64,000 nucleotides of DNA from Hemibagrus wyckioides (Eukaryota; Chordata; Actinopteri; Siluriformes; Bagridae), in NCBI RefSeq assembly GCF_019097595.1, contig NC_080715.1, positions 4,578,573 through 4,642,572 on the forward strand, read 5' to 3'. The notes beneath the pieces were generated by a model. It saw only the letters and a list, made by a program, of their open reading frames with translations, was not told where the DNA came from and made no database searches. This document shows, in pieces, positions 35,872 through 48,360 of this stretch (position 1 is the stretch's first letter; each line of letters opens with the position of its first letter). A program made the position numbers and the translations under genes.

Positions 35872-36058
35872 TTTCCATTTCTGGTATTTAGCAGAAACCC
35901 TTATCCAGAGTGACTAACATATTTACCTCATTTTACACAACTGAGCGTAAAGGGCCTTGCTCTGGGGCCCTGCAGTGGCAGCTTGGTGGACCTGGGATTT
36001 GAACTCACAACCTTCTGATCAGTAGTCCAACACCTTAATCACTAATCTAGCACATCCC
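35872..36058 (-). mobile_element. tRNA-derived SINE (family 1)
   Basis: On the minus strand it has GATTAAGGTGTTGGACTACT, GATCAGAAGGTTGTGAGTTC and AAATCCCAGGTCCACC (tRNA-like head with a B-box-like GTGAGTTCAAATCC), then the GGGCCC...AAGGCCCTTTACGCTCAG body. It lies in the HIBCH intron. Confidence 0.82.
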
Positions 36059-36463
36059 CATCCCAAGGTCCTTCACTGGAAGAATCCCAAACCCAGCATG
36101 ACGAAGCCCCTGTGCACAAAGCCCCTGAGCTCCACGAAGACATGGTGTGGAGGTTAAGGTTGGAGAGAGTGGAAGATCTCGATCTACTGAACTAGGATGA
36201 ACTGGAGCCTCATCATCATCCCAACATCAGAGTCTGATCTAACTAATGCTCTAACATCTATGGAAAGCCTTTCCAGAAGAGTGGATTATAATGGCAAATG
36301 ACTCCAGATTAATACTCATGGTTTTGGAAAGAGATATTCAATAATGTCTATATCTATGCTAATACTGAATAATAATGCTACTCCTTCATTGACAGACTGA
36401 AGTGTTGTGTTGGACATTAGGTGTGTGTTAGCTGAACATTAGGTGAGTGTCCATAAAACGCAC

Positions 36464-36545
36464 CTCCACCTGCTTCTTTGCAAAATCAGACTGTTCCTTC
36501 TGTAGCTTTTCCAGGATCTCCTCCACACTGCTGCCTTCAAATAGC
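36464..36545 (-). CDS. hibch: HIBCH exon: LFEGSSVEEIL block
   Basis: 82 nt from TTACAG to GTGGAG|GTGCGT. It encodes (R)LFEGSSVEEILEKLQ and KEQSDFAKKQVE. An upstream CAG|GTGGAG donor is possible but would drop two residues. The chosen one aligns with human without a gap. Confidence 0.93.
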
Positions 36546-36869
36546 CTGTAATGAAGATGAAGCAGTGAGGAGAACAGCAGCAGGTCGATGCTCTCGTACA
36601 TATAGCATGAAGAACCACGTGTCAAGGTGCGAGTGTAACATGTAAAGGTGGAGTTTGTTTGATCATTAGTTAATATTTTGTCCGGTCAAACCGCCAGCAT
36701 TTGTTTTATCGTGCTAACAGCTATCTGTGGTCTGATTACTGCTGATAATTTTGGTCCTTTGATCAGGGGTGGCACTGTATTTTAGGACTGAAACACTTTC
36801 CACTGTGTGTCCTGGTTTGAACTTGTGTGTGTGTGTGTGTCCTTTATAAATGCAAACTAGAAACTAGAG

Positions 36870-38500
36870 ATGAAAATCCATATATGGTAATAACAGTAAA
36901 TCGACCGGTAGAAAGAAGGTGTGTCTCTAAGTCCATATATGGAAATATGAGTGACTTTTAATGGATATGTCTTTAAGATTTTACAAAGGAATCTGGGCGT
37001 GTCTGAGCCCATATATGGAAACATGAGTGACTCTGAATAGGTGTGTCTTTAAGCCCGTACATGGGAAAGTGGACATGTCTCTGAGGTCACAAATGGAATG
37101 GCTATAGTGGGTGTCGGAGATCAGACACGGAAATGTGTGTGTATGTGTATTTTTAAGACCATACTTGGAAATGTAAGTGTGTGAGTTCATATATCAAAGG
37201 AAAGTAAAAAGTGTGTGTGTATTTAAGACCAGAAAGCAAAAGTGTCTTACACTTCTTACAGATCATACACTGGAAAGTGAGTGTGTCTCTGAGTCTAGAC
37301 TCAGGGAAAAAGTGGGTGTGTCCATACAAGTGAATACTGGCATGTCTTTAAGATTATACATATGGATGTACGCATGTCTAAGATTATACATATGAATGTG
37401 GGGGCGTGTCCAAGATCATACATATGCATGTGAGTGTGTCTAAACTCAAACATATGAATGTGGAGGTGTCAAAGATCATACATATGCATGTGGGCGTGTC
37501 TAAGATTATACATGCGAATGTGGGCGTGTCTAAGATCATACATATGAATGTGGGCATGTCTAAGATTATACATATGAATGTGGACGTGTCAAAGATTATA
37601 CATATGAATGTGGGCATGATTAAGCTCATACATATGAATGTGGGCATGTCTATGATTATACATATGAATGTGGACGTGTCAAAGATTATACATATGAATG
37701 TGGGCATGTCTATGATTATACATATGAATGTGGACGTGTCAAAGATTATACATATGAATGTGGGCATGTCTATGATTATACATATGAATGTGGACGTGTC
37801 AAAGATTATACATATGAATGTGGGCATGATTAAGCTCATACATATGAATGTGGGCATGTCTATGATTATACATATGAATGTGGGCATGTCTATGATTATA
37901 CATATGAATGTGGACGTGTCAAAGATTATACATATGAATGTGGACGTGTCAAAGATTATACATATGAATGTGGACGTGTCAAAGATTATACATATGAATG
38001 TGGACGTGTCAAAGATTATACATATGAATGTGGGCATGATTAAGCTCATACATATGAATGTGGGCATGTCTATGATTATACATATGAATGTGGACGTGTC
38101 AAAGATCATACATATGAATGTGGACGTGCCAAATATCATACATATGAATGTGGGCGTGTCTAAACGCAAACATATGAATGTGGGCGTGTAAGATAATACA
38201 TGTGAATGTGGGCATGTCTAAGATCATATATGTGATTATAAGTGTGTGTTTAAGATCCTACACAGTGTATAGTACACAGTTCATGTATTGAAGTACCATA
38301 GTACCTGGGAGGTGGGTGTGTCTAACACCATATGTAAAAAAAAAAGTGGGCGTATTGTTAAGACCATACAATGTCTTTAAGGTTATACATAAAAAAGAGG
38401 CATGTTTTGAGCCCATGTGTTTTAAATAGAAATGTGTATTTGTTTAAAATCATACATGGAAAAGTGGGCGTGTCTTTGATTCCATTTATAAAAGTCTTCA
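36870..38500. repeat. 30-bp minisatellite in HIBCH intron
   Basis: The core (about 37365-38215) repeats TTATACATATGAATGTGG followed by ACGTGTCAAAGA or GCATGTCTATGA, unit 30 bp. The flanks (36870-37360, 38215-38500) contain diverged units such as AAGTCCATATATGGAAATAT. The unit length is a multiple of three, so both strands are open for 261 codons by chance. Confidence 0.95.
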
Positions 38501-38781
38501 CACAATTTCTTAGCCAGTTAGTTAGCATGGTTTATATAAAACCATATTTTTATTTGATATTTCTATACTTCTTTAAAACTGCTCTGAGACAAAAATTGAA
38601 TTGAATCTGATGGAATTTCTCAGAAGATTTTAAAGATTTATTTAAATATATTTATTCACTATCTTTGGGGTTAATCTGAACCATTTGTAAACACTATTTA
38701 TACATTTATTTAGAGTACTATTTACATACTCTTCACTTATACAAGTAATCTTTATCAGAGAGAGTGTGAGTGTAACCGTAC

Positions 38782-38840
38782 CTGTTAATGGCGTCTGTGT
38801 GCTGCTGCAGGACAAACGGCTTCTCGGCGTCCAGCGTGCT
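38782..38840 (-). CDS. hibch: HIBCH exon: STLDAEKPFVLQQHTDAIN
   Basis: 59 nt after a CATAG acceptor, leaving in phase 2 at CAG|GTACGG. It encodes STLDAEKPFVLQQHTDAIN plus two bases of an Arg codon completed by the next exon. An alternative AG two bases later would break the frame. Confidence 0.92.
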
Positions 38841-39644
38841 CTATGGACATGAGACGAGGTTTAAACTAACGAGGATAACAATTCTGCTCTTTCACTTTCT
38901 GAACAATTTGTTTTCGAGTACACAAAACATCCTGTTACGATTCTGCTTTAATGATTAAATGAAATGATATGACATGGCTTTTCAGTAATTCTGTATAGCT
39001 GATTATTTTTAGGACGTCTATAAGCTGTTCGATCTAATCTAATCTAAACACACACACTTATTAGCTTCAGTTTTGTCTAGTGCAGCCCCGTTAATTCCGT
39101 CTATCCGAGCATGCCAGTGATAATGAACCCTTTACCCCACAAGTGCTCCGGAATAACAACACAGGAAATGTTCACTGCATTTATATTCTAATAGATACCC
39201 CGAGTGCACAGGAATCCATTGAGAAGGCACAGCTTTTAAATGTAAAATAAGATCAGAAATATGTTAAAAAAAAGAGTAGCTTGAGAAGGTTCAGAGACTT
39301 CGTTACTCTGAAGTGTGTGTGTGGGCAGAACAGTGCGGAGTGTCTGAATGCTAATGTGTGTTTCCCCTGACAGACATTGCAGGAAAGGCGTATGACATCA
39401 GAGCTGTTATGAGTCTCTAGCTCACATACACAGAAATGTGCAGTGCTGAACATCATAAACTCTGCCTGATTGGGCCAATAAACCAGACTGAACTCGGATA
39501 AGCCGGAGCACGTTGGTTATTAAAACCTCACTAGCACCACCAGTGTGTACCGAGGACATGGTGAACGATTACGTGTACACAAACACTCGGGTGGAGGAGC
39601 TGTGAGTGTTTGGGAAGTAAACAAAATAAAACTCCATCACTCAC

Positions 39645-39731
39645 CTGCTCCTGATAAGAGTCGAGGACCGCTGCCACGTCGCTGGTCGAGGGAGACTTCA
39701 GACCCGTCAGATCCTTCTCCAGAGCCGAGAG
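39645..39731 (-). CDS. hibch: HIBCH exon: LSALEKDL block
   Basis: 87 nt, phase 0 to phase 0, between CCCAG and CAG|GTGAG. It reads LSALEKDLTGLKSPSTSDVA, AVLDSYQEQ, matching the human LKSPS region in register. It follows directly on HFVQSEK. Confidence 0.95.
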
Positions 39732-39922
39732 CTGGGAGCAGACAAACGGGAATTTAAACACTTCCTGTCTGGACACAGTGGGCCTCATTTATTGAACGTT
39801 ATTTAATATATGATCTACGCTCTCAAGTTTAACTCACTTTATCACTTTAAATCACACATTTTGAGAAATCAGTCAGTGAAATATAAATAAAAGGTGTAAG
39901 AGTAAGAGTAGTGTGTTTTAAA

Positions 39923-40018
39923 ACATATTACTGCAAGAAGCGATTAAGGGGCCAAGCACTTAGCACCACTTAGTGATGACAGTAGAGCAGAAATCTTTGA
40001 GAGGTCAGATAAATTACA
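39923..40018 (+). repeat. Short dispersed repeat, copy 1
   Basis: ACATATTACTGCAAGAAGCG and GGCCAAGCACTTAGCACCAC are shared almost exactly with 41995-42090. Confidence 0.8.
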
Positions 40019-40020
40019 GT

Positions 40021-40078
40021 TTGTGTGTGTGTGTGTCTATGGTAGCGAATGTGTGTGTGTGTGTGTCTATGGTGGCGA

Positions 40079-40112
<34 letters not shown>
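40021..40112. repeat. TG microsatellite, compound
   Basis: Three (TG)n runs separated by TCTATGGTAGCGAATG. Confidence 0.9.
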
Positions 40113-40113
<1 letters not shown>

Positions 40114-40550
40114 TATGGTAGCGAATGCTCTGCAGCGGCTGAGCTGCTTTATTGGAAAATTTAGCAGACACTGCACCTATAATTATTTGGGAGCTTTTTG
40201 CCTTTTATGGAGTTTTGTGGGTGTGGCTAATTGTTAATCAGCTATACGTCTGTGAATCTAACAGAAATTTACACTAAAAGAGTAAATGAGGCTGAATTAG
40301 AACTGAACATGACAGCTTACTGCTTATATAACACTATTCTGGCCTGGCAGAGTCATGGAGCCAGTCATGGAGCTTTCAAACCTTCAGAAAGCTTTGTTTT
40401 CTGGATTTTCTAGATTTCTAATTACGTTTAAATGTAGGATTAGAGTTTTGGATTTCAGATGCAGCTCATGACACCAGTCACGACGACTGCAGAAAGTCCG
40501 GTGCAGAGCCAGAACGTCTGTCCATCTGTCATTCCATGAGTAGTGAACAG

Positions 40551-40716
40551 GGATTAGTAGTTAAGGTGTTGGACTACTGATCAGAAGGTTGTGAGTTTGA
40601 ATCCCAGGTCCACCAATCTGCCACTGCTGGGCCCCTGAACAAGACCCTTAACCCTCAATTGCTCAGTGTAAGTCGCTCTGGATAAGGGCGTCTGCCAAAT
40701 GCCAGAAAAGTAAATG
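40551..40716 (+). mobile_element. tRNA-derived SINE (family 1), best copy
   Basis: The head reads TAGTTAAGGTGTTGGACTAC, TGATCAGAAGGTTGTGAGTT and TGAATCCCAGGTCC. The body includes CTGGGCCCCTGAACAAGACC, CTTAACCCTCAATTGCTCAG and CGCTCTGGATAAGGGCGTCT, with the end GCCAAATGCCAGAAA. Located in the HIBCH intron between the 39645 and 41619 exons. Confidence 0.85.
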
Positions 40717-41618
40717 AGCGTCGCTTTTAATCCTGCAGATGTAAACATCTGTATTTATCATCAATGAGCTGACTATTATACACCTGTATCAAATTAACAG
40801 ACAGGTCAAAAGTCCACCAGGATGTAAAACTGTGTGTCTTTCATGTCCATGCATCCTCTTAAAGGAGAATATAAATCACTCAATAAACTCAGCCATTGTG
40901 AATTTATCTGAATGCTGTTAGATACAGTGGATATAAAAAAGTTTACTGAAACATGAAATCAAGATAAATCATGTCTAAACAAACAGGCTGGGAAGAAGCG
41001 TACAGATACAGCGATCATGATGCCTCATTATAACGATGTTATGAGCACAGCTCCTGGGTTACTACGGAGCAGGAACAGCATAAACAGCAGGTTGTGGTTT
41101 ATAAATGATGAAAGAAGTGAGGAGTGAAGAAGGACATGATTTCATAACTTTCTCTTGTTGTTATTCTGTAAACGTAGCAGTGCTGGTTGAAATCTTGACG
41201 TTAAAGACATGAGGAATAAAGCTTTAAAGCCTGAGTCGATATTTTTATCTTGCTCTGTATGGTGTATCTCTTGCTAGCACTCTGTCTGTCCTTGGCCTGG
41301 ACATTGTTCTATACAGCACTCTGTCTCTCTGTGGAGGTGCCAGAGCGTCAGCATTAACACTGGCACCCTGGGTACATAGCCTGGGTTTCTGTGCCAGGAC
41401 TCAGCTGGCGTCTGCAGCCCCGCCCACTTCCTGCTAACTGGCTAGAGAAAATGTTGACTCAGTAACTCTGCCCACGCCATGTCCTCATCTGCCCTCTAGG
41501 AAATTGACCAAAAGTTAAAAGGCTGGTGTTGGTAGACGGTGATAAAGTTTCAGTGGTGTGAAATGACACACCATTTTCCTGCAATCTGTTTTCAGTACTA
41601 ACTTTGAGCAGGTCTTAC

Positions 41619-41764
41619 CTTCTCTGACTGGACGAAGTGTGTGGCGACTCCTGACCTCTGCACGTCTCGACCCTTCAGCCGAAACCCCGTCAGGGCGAGG
41701 AAGAGTCCTAGTTTTCCCTGGAGTCTCGGCAGGAAGTAGCCACCACCGACATCGGGAAATAATC
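41619..41764 (-). CDS. hibch: HIBCH exon: [10 protein letters not shown] block
   Basis: 146 nt from a GTACAG acceptor to GAGAAG|GTAAGA. It reads [49 protein letters not shown]. The Asp of FPDVGGG is an active-site residue of the family. It is the most conserved exon and enters in phase 1, fitting the 54451 exon exactly. The intron between them is 12.7 kb and full of repeats. Confidence 0.97.
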
Positions 41765-41994
41765 CTGTACAAACCGTCCAGAGAGTGGGCACACAGAAGG
41801 AGGCGGAGCTTGCTAATTTCTAACACTCATAACTATTACATATAGATCTGTACTTTTAAACAATTCTGATACTGTGTTAAATATAATATTCAATCGTGCA
41901 CTCTGTGTATAAAAAGAAAACTCATTGTTGGGGAGAAAAGGTTTAATTTACGGTCAAACTATTAACTATTTAATAAAAAACCACAGATTTTATA

Positions 41995-42090
41995 ACATAT
42001 TACTGCAAGAAGCGATTAAGGGGCCAAGCACTTAGCACCACATAGTGTTGACAGTAGAGCAGAAATCATCGAGAGATCAGATAAATTAGA
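41995..42090 (+). repeat. Short dispersed repeat, copy 2
   Basis: Same 96-bp block as 39923-40018 with a handful of differences. A reverse-oriented CACTTTGGTGCTTGGCCCCT near 42511 may be another end of the same element. Confidence 0.8.
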
Positions 42091-42333
42091 CAGCAACGCA
42101 ACAAGCTGATGTCCGAGACATGCCGTGACCTCCTTCGTGTGAAATAAACAAACCATTCTGAATATTAAAACTCTAAAAAGCTCTGTTTGTCTTGGTCTGT
42201 GCCAGTGTCTTGGTCTGTGATGATCATGCTGTGATCCATACATCTTGGATCTAATAACAAAAATTCTAATTTGGTGGAACTTAAAGTCAGGGAACACTCT
42301 AAACTAGGCATGACCAAAAGGAGGAAATTGGAG

Positions 42334-42338
<5 letters not shown>

Positions 42339-42369
<31 letters not shown>

Positions 42370-42400
42370 TTAATAATAATCAGAATAATAATAATAATGA

Positions 42401-42441
<41 letters not shown>

Positions 42442-42490
42442 TTAATAATAATCAGAATAATAATAATAATGAGAATAATAATAATAAGAC
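42339..42490. repeat. TAA microsatellite, compound
   Basis: (TAA)n interrupted by CAGAATAATAATAATAATGA blocks that are themselves duplicated. Confidence 0.92.
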
Positions 42491-42612
42491 ATAAAATAAG
42501 AAATAAAATGCCACTTTGGTGCTTGGCCCCTAATTCTGTTTTCTATCTTTGTTACTTGGGTTTAATGGTGCAGTCCTTACAGGCCTGGCACTAGCTGTGA
42601 TTAGCATAGCTG

Positions 42613-42945
42613 CTGCCATGGTTCCATCCATACATTTTCTATACCCGCTTTATTCCTAATTAGGGTCACGGGGATCTGCTGGAGTCTATCCCAGCACACA
42701 TTGGGGAAAGGCAGGGGTACACCCTGGACAGGTCACCAGTCCATCACAGGGCCACACATATATAGACAGTATGAGCTATTTAGAATTACCAATCAACCTA
42801 ATGTACATGTTTTTGGACTGTGGAAGGAAACCGGAGTAAACTTTGCCCCTGCCTGTCTGAACCCGGGATTCGAACCCAGGACCTTCCTGCTGTAAGGCAA
42901 CAGTGCTAACCACTAAACCACTGTGTTGCCTGTATGAATCTGTTT
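42613..42945 (-). mobile_element. tRNA-derived SINE (family 2)
   Basis: The minus strand starts GGCAACACAGTGGTTTAGTG and GTTAGCACTGTTGCC (A box), then CTGGGTTCGAATCCCGGGTT (near-perfect B box). It continues through GTTTCCTTCCACAGTCC and GTCCAGGGTGTACCCCTGCC to a GTATAGAAAATGTATGGATGG tail on the plus-strand left. A well-preserved pol III SINE. Confidence 0.85.
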
Positions 42946-43110
42946 GAATCTGTTTGCATGGAAAGCTGATAGTGAAAGTAGCTGTAGAAATTTTTTCTGC
43001 CATTTAAACAGTCCAATTTACTAACCATTACAACAAGTGGAATCTATCGGTGATTCCTGATACCTTAGACGATCATCTCTAACCCAGAACCAACTATGGG
43101 GATTTATTAG

Positions 43111-43660
43111 TACAGTGGAACCTCGGCATATGAATGCCCTCCCTTACGAATTTCGCCTTAAGGATTTAAATTTTGCAGGAAATTTGCCTCGGCATACGAA
43201 GCATTTTCAGCATACGCACAAATCGAACCGAACGCCGGCTAAATTGTACATATGTCTGGGAGCCGTTTAAAACTTATCATCGGTGGAAAGCCAAGCGAAG
43301 CGAGTTTACGAATTTTACTTATTTTTTTTCAGTCAGTGAAAGCTGTTTGGAAAGAGTCAACCCACGATACCAACGTTGCCTTTGCCATGCGTTCAAAATC
43401 TAGGTGATTTTTTGGGTGTTTTTTTTGTTGACAGATTGGTGGTGTGGGTGGTCTGTTCTATTTTTTTAGCCCAAGCTTGGTGGTACGACTTCCTGTGAGG
43501 ACCCTTGACATGGAATGCTTGGCTTGGGTCAGTTCTTTGTAAGCAGCCATACAGTTTACATACGCCTCGTATTGGGAATATTTTTGGGTGGCTGGAACGG
43601 ATTATCTGCATTTACGTTATTTCTTATGGGAAAATTTGTTTCATAATACAAATTCTTTAT
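43111..43660 (+). mobile_element. GTGGAACCTCGG repeat, longest copy
   Basis: Starts TACAGTGGAACCTCGGCATA, then GAATTTCGCCTTAAGGATTT. Further in it has another CCTCGGCATACGAAGC and, near the right end, TACGCCTCGTATTGGG and TTCTTATGGGAAAATTTG. Probably a non-autonomous DNA transposon. No transposase is found. Confidence 0.6.
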
Positions 43661-44871
43661 ATGGCTGAATTCATAATAACTGTCTGTTGAACCATTTAAG
43701 AAGTGTTTGCTTTGTCATGTGAAGAGACTCGATTTTATCATCCTATAAAATCTTTACCATGGACGATGGATGATGATGAGTTCAATCTCGTCCATTAAAA
43801 CATTCTTCAATTCCTAAGAGGAAATAAACCTCGCCCAGCTCAAAGCCTCCTCAGCTCTATAAACCAACAAGATCCCATTATTAATATTTATCTAGACCTA
43901 ATGCAGACAAAATGCTGAGGTGGTCCCATCTGCTGGGTGTTTATTCTCACAGTAAACCGAACGCCAGGATCTCGATCGTCCACCAGCTCTGGACTGAATC
44001 CAGACGGCCAACGCCTAGAGCAGAGAACGCTCTCGAATCCTTCACAGTGTGGAAATTAGGATTCATTTCCTCGTCCGTTTGTGTCTCTTTAGAGTGCATC
44101 TTGTGCTTTTGGTGAATCGATGGAGTTAAATAAGGGAACACGACGTCTGCTGGTTGTACAGTGACTCGTGATCGTAGCTTCTCAGATAATTGCGAGGACA
44201 TGCACAGTTCCTATTACCTAACAAAAAGCTACAGCTGTGATATGAGAGCATGTGTCCAATTTCCTGGCATTTTCAAGAATAGGACATTATTCTGGGAATT
44301 GATGGGAGACAAATCTGAGTCGGGGACATTCTTTTTTCAAATCGACTAAATGCCGTTTCTTTCATTTCCATCATGTGGCATATATCCTTATATACAGCAA
44401 CTTAAAGAAATCTCCCAGTAGAGTGAAAGCCAGGACAGATGACAGACTGACACTCCCCCCTACCTCTCACCATATGAGGATTAGACTGTCTGACCTAATT
44501 CCAGGCTGCAAATGCAATTTCATAAAATGCAGATTATGTTGTGTATGCTCTGGTCACTCACTGGATTTGTCCCACAATTCCACTTTAATCCAAACGGCGT
44601 GCTGGAGATAAACCTGGATATGGAACTACATAATGCTAGACATCATCAGGAGGCTATACAGGGCTCAAGTAACACATAAGAAGCAGCAGAAAATTTCTGT
44701 TATGGAATTGAACACAACTATGCACAACAATTTGCCACTAGATTTAGTTTGGTGTCAGTTTATGTATTTCATGTCTTGATTACATTTTTCACCCTCATAG
44801 AAATACAGGATCATGTGGTGATTCAATCTCCTTTGCAAAACAGAAGACTAAAAAGCCTATAGACGAACATA
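43661..44871. other. Intronic DNA, nothing recognised
   Basis: Part of the 12.7-kb HIBCH intron. No exon or clear repeat. Confidence 0.45.
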
Positions 44872-45410
44872 CACCAACCAGGCATAACATTATAACCACC
44901 TGCTTAATATTGTGTTGGTCCGCCTTTTTCTGATCTGTCCTGCACTGTGTATTCTGACACCTTTCTATCAGAACCAGCATTAACTTCTTCAGCAATTTGA
45001 GCAACAGTAGCTCGTCTGTTGGATCGGAACACACGGTCCAGCCTTCACTCCCCACATCCATCAATGAGCCTTGGCTGCCCATGACCCTGACTCTGGCTCA
45101 CCACTGTTCCTTCCTTGGACCACTTTTGATAGATACTGACCACTGCAGACCGGGAACACCCCACAAGAGCTGCAGTTTCAGAGATACTCTGATCCAGTGG
45201 TCTAGCCATCACAATTTGGTCCTTCATCAAACTCGCTCAAATCCTTACACTTGTCCATTATTCCTGCTTCTAACATCAACATTGAGGACAAAATGTTCAA
45301 ACAACAAAACTGTTGTCTAATATATCCCACCCACTAACAGGTGCCATGATGAGATCATCAGTCTTATTCACGTCACCTCTCAGTGGTCATAATGTTATGG
45401 CTGATCAGTG
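44872..45410 (-). mobile_element. Tc1-type element (family B), compact copy
   Basis: A 539-bp element flanked by TA at both ends. The right end reads GGTCATAATGTTATGGCTGA TCAGTG, the left CAGGCATAACATTATAACCA. The minus strand encodes [40 protein letters not shown], the helix-turn-helix half of a Tc1 transposase. It lacks the catalytic half and is the intact-length form of the element split by an insertion at 22284. Confidence 0.9.
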
Positions 45411-45470
45411 TATTATTCCATGATGATTCAAGCTTCTTCATGATGCTTAAAGTAAGAAGAAGGCTTTATA

Positions 45471-45607
45471 TAGCTTTGGAGGTTGGGGTCAGAGCGGTCA
45501 GTAAGGGTTAAGGGCCTTTCTGAAGGGACCAACAGTGGCAGCTCGCTTGAACCCGGACCTTCCGATGAACAACCCAGAGCCTTAACCACTTGAACTAACA
45601 CTTTCCC
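45471..45607 (-). mobile_element. tRNA-derived SINE fragment (family 1)
   Basis: Contains AGGGTTAAGGGCCTTTCTGA, ACCAACAGTGGCAGCTCG, TTGAACCCGGACCTTCCGAT and AACCCAGAGCCTTAACCACT, similar to 56330-56415. Confidence 0.75.
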
Positions 45608-46639
45608 TAACCCTACATGTGAAATCTGATTGGCTGATAGTAGCCATGATTTTATTTATTTATTTTTGATTTAATTATTGACCAAATTATCATGATATCA
45701 ATTTGTGACTTGAGTGTGCTTGGACCCCTAAGAAGATATCATTTATATGATGACAAATTTAAGAGGAAAACAAAAAAGAACTAGAAAAAACTTAAGTTAA
45801 ATGAAATGAAAACAAACAGACAAAAAAACAAAAAATAAACGTAAAATCTGTTCAGAAACTAATTGGGCTAAAGGTCTTCTATACATAGTTATAATTATAT
45901 ACTGAATAATGAATTAAATTAAATGAGTCAGCTAAATGTGATTAAATTTGCTAAACAGAAATACACGTTCAAACAAATGATGCTAAACCTCACACTAATT
46001 TGAACAAATGTTGAAAATCACAGCGCAGTCTGTTTATTCGTCTTCTTCAGAGATAAAGTATTTTATAGCTTTTTTTTAGAATTAAGAAAATTAACATCTT
46101 GTCCTGCATCAGAGTCTGATTATTAGGCTTCAGGCACAGATGCAGAATCGTTTAAGAAGGAATCCTGATCCATCTAAAAATCGATTATTTTCCCATCCCC
46201 TGGTGGACACCATGACTCGACATCAGGCGGGGATATGTAGAAGCAATCAGGGGGAGGATTAAGCACCGGGACACATTAACCAAGAGATTTCAGAGTAAGA
46301 TGAGCTGCAAATGAAACCGAGTGGTGCCTGACTCATATTCTGGCCATTTCATTACCTCATGCTGTCTACCATTAAGGAGGTGTCGGATATCTCGCGATAC
46401 GGCCCCCTACGGCATTTCAGCATGTCTTTACCCTCACCTACACCACACGGTCCGCTACAGTAGAGATAAACGGCTTCATTCAATCTCGAGCTCGTGAAAT
46501 CGGACAGTCTGTGAAATGGACCGAAAGAATTCAGAGTCTGCGACCTCAGCTCAGAAGAGTGGTATTTACACAGGGAAAACTCGTGCACTCATGCCTTTGT
46601 GGTTGCCAGGACTTCTTTTTAAAAACAAGCTCTTATATT
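45608..46639. other. Intronic DNA, nothing recognised
   Basis: Part of the large HIBCH intron, AT-rich, no coding or firm repeat signal. Confidence 0.45.
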
Positions 46640-47222
46640 TGAGTAAAAAATAAATAAAGAAATAAAAATAAATAGCAAAAATAAAATAAAGAAAGAAAGA
46701 ACAATAAATAAATAATAATGAATAAAAAAATAAATAGATAACAAAATAAATAAAGAAAGAAAGAACAATAAATAAATAATAATGAATAAAAAAATAAATA
46801 GATAACAAAATAAATAAAGAAAAAAAAACAATAAATAAATAATAATAAATAAATAAGTAATTAATTAATCAATCAATCAATCAGAGGATAAATAATTGCA
46901 GATTGTAATTTCAATACAATGTAGCATTAAAAAACAGAATATAAAAAAGTTAAAAAAGTACAAATTAGAAGCGGTAAAACATTCCAATAAAACATACAAC
47001 TGTAGCTAAATTACATTAATAATACTGATCTTATTGAAATTGAAATTAAAAAAATAATAAAATAAATTAAATAAAACCCTTGGATAATATCTACAAATTT
47101 TAATAATCACTTTTATTTAAATAATCACTTTTATTTAAATTTATTCATTTATTTAAATCACAAAAATGTTTAATTAAAAAACAAAAATCACAAAAATGTA
47201 AAAAATGTAATAAAAAAACAAC
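46640..47222. repeat. A-rich AAAT low-complexity region
   Basis: Dense AATAAATA and AAAGAAAG sequence, including a near-exact duplication of an approximately 66-bp block (AGAACAATAAATAAATAATA at about 46699 and 46764). Confidence 0.85.
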
Positions 47223-48246
47223 AACCCCACCCCCCCCCATAGATCACGATACCCACAATATCGACATATTGTCCAGCCCTGATCTCTAAATCCAGCTTCC
47301 AGAACATTCCGTACTTAAAAAACAAACCCTTCATGCCATCTGTTCACAACAGTACTGTCTCCAACACGTTCCTCAAAGTCCTAACCATCTTTATCTCTTC
47401 AGAACAAACACATGATCCAGACTCGGTTACTGCTGTTGTTCTCAATCTGCTTTGTACTGTAGACTTTAAAAAGAAAGTCCCATAAATTTAGTTGGAGGTG
47501 CTGGATTTAGTCCTTTAGAGGCTCTGGATCATTAGAGATGATCCTAAGTCTGTCTCCAGATGGTCATGGAGGAGAGGTGTGCTAGAAACTGATTCAAGAT
47601 TTAAGCTCACAAACAAACTGAGACTGTGTGAGAGTTTAGAGATGATAACACCGCTATAACACATTACAATGTATGTTTTAATCTGAGAAAATTCCTTGAA
47701 AAAAAGAACATTAAAATAATTGCTGTTAATTAATGCATAAAATATATATTTTGTGTCCTGAATGAGGCACTTCTCTCATTGACCTTTAAATATTAACGTA
47801 AATATATATAATTTTTTGGTGGCATTGCGTTTAATTAATGTAGACAAACCCATTAGTACAAATATTTCACTAGCTCTTCTGTTATAAAATCCTGCCTTAT
47901 GTTTACACCAGGAAAATAACTAGATGCAGATCCACATAAACAAACAAAACTGACTCCAGATGTGAGACAGTCTGTGACCCGGATTCTCCTTCTCTGAACA
48001 CATGGCACCAGTGTACACTTCAATTACATGAGGCAGAAAGTGTGTACAAATCGTCAGAATACACACACACACACCACTTGCACTAAACCTTCTAAAATAA
48101 TTCAGTAGGATAAATTCAGTGTATTTTTCCCTGATTATTTTTTGTACATGAGCGCTTTAAAAACAGCAGTGATTCTCTGTAGCATTCAGTTCTGAGGATC
48201 AACAACTGCCAGACGCTGTACTCATCACTGTGAAGTCCATCAAGTA
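47223..48246. other. Intronic DNA, nothing recognised
   Basis: Continuation of the large HIBCH intron, with a short CA run at 48061-48074. Confidence 0.45.
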
Positions 48247-48360
48247 CGGTGGAACCTCGGCATACGGATCCCTTACGAACTTTCGCCTTAAGAATTGAAA
48301 AATATGCATTGGCATTTCTACTCATTTCTATTGCGCCAAAAATTGGACTGTTTTCTAGAA
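48247..48360 (+). mobile_element. Fragment of GTGGAACCTCGG repeat family
   Basis: GGTGGAACCTCGGCATACGG, ATCCCTTACGAACTTTCGCC and TTAAGAATTGAA match the start of 43111. Confidence 0.65.

Noticed and set aside
37384..38191. 261-codon open frames on both strands with a ten-residue repeat (IIHMNVGMSM type)
   Set aside because: Produced by the 30-bp minisatellite, whose unit is a multiple of three without stops. Inside a HIBCH intron and no other coding evidence.
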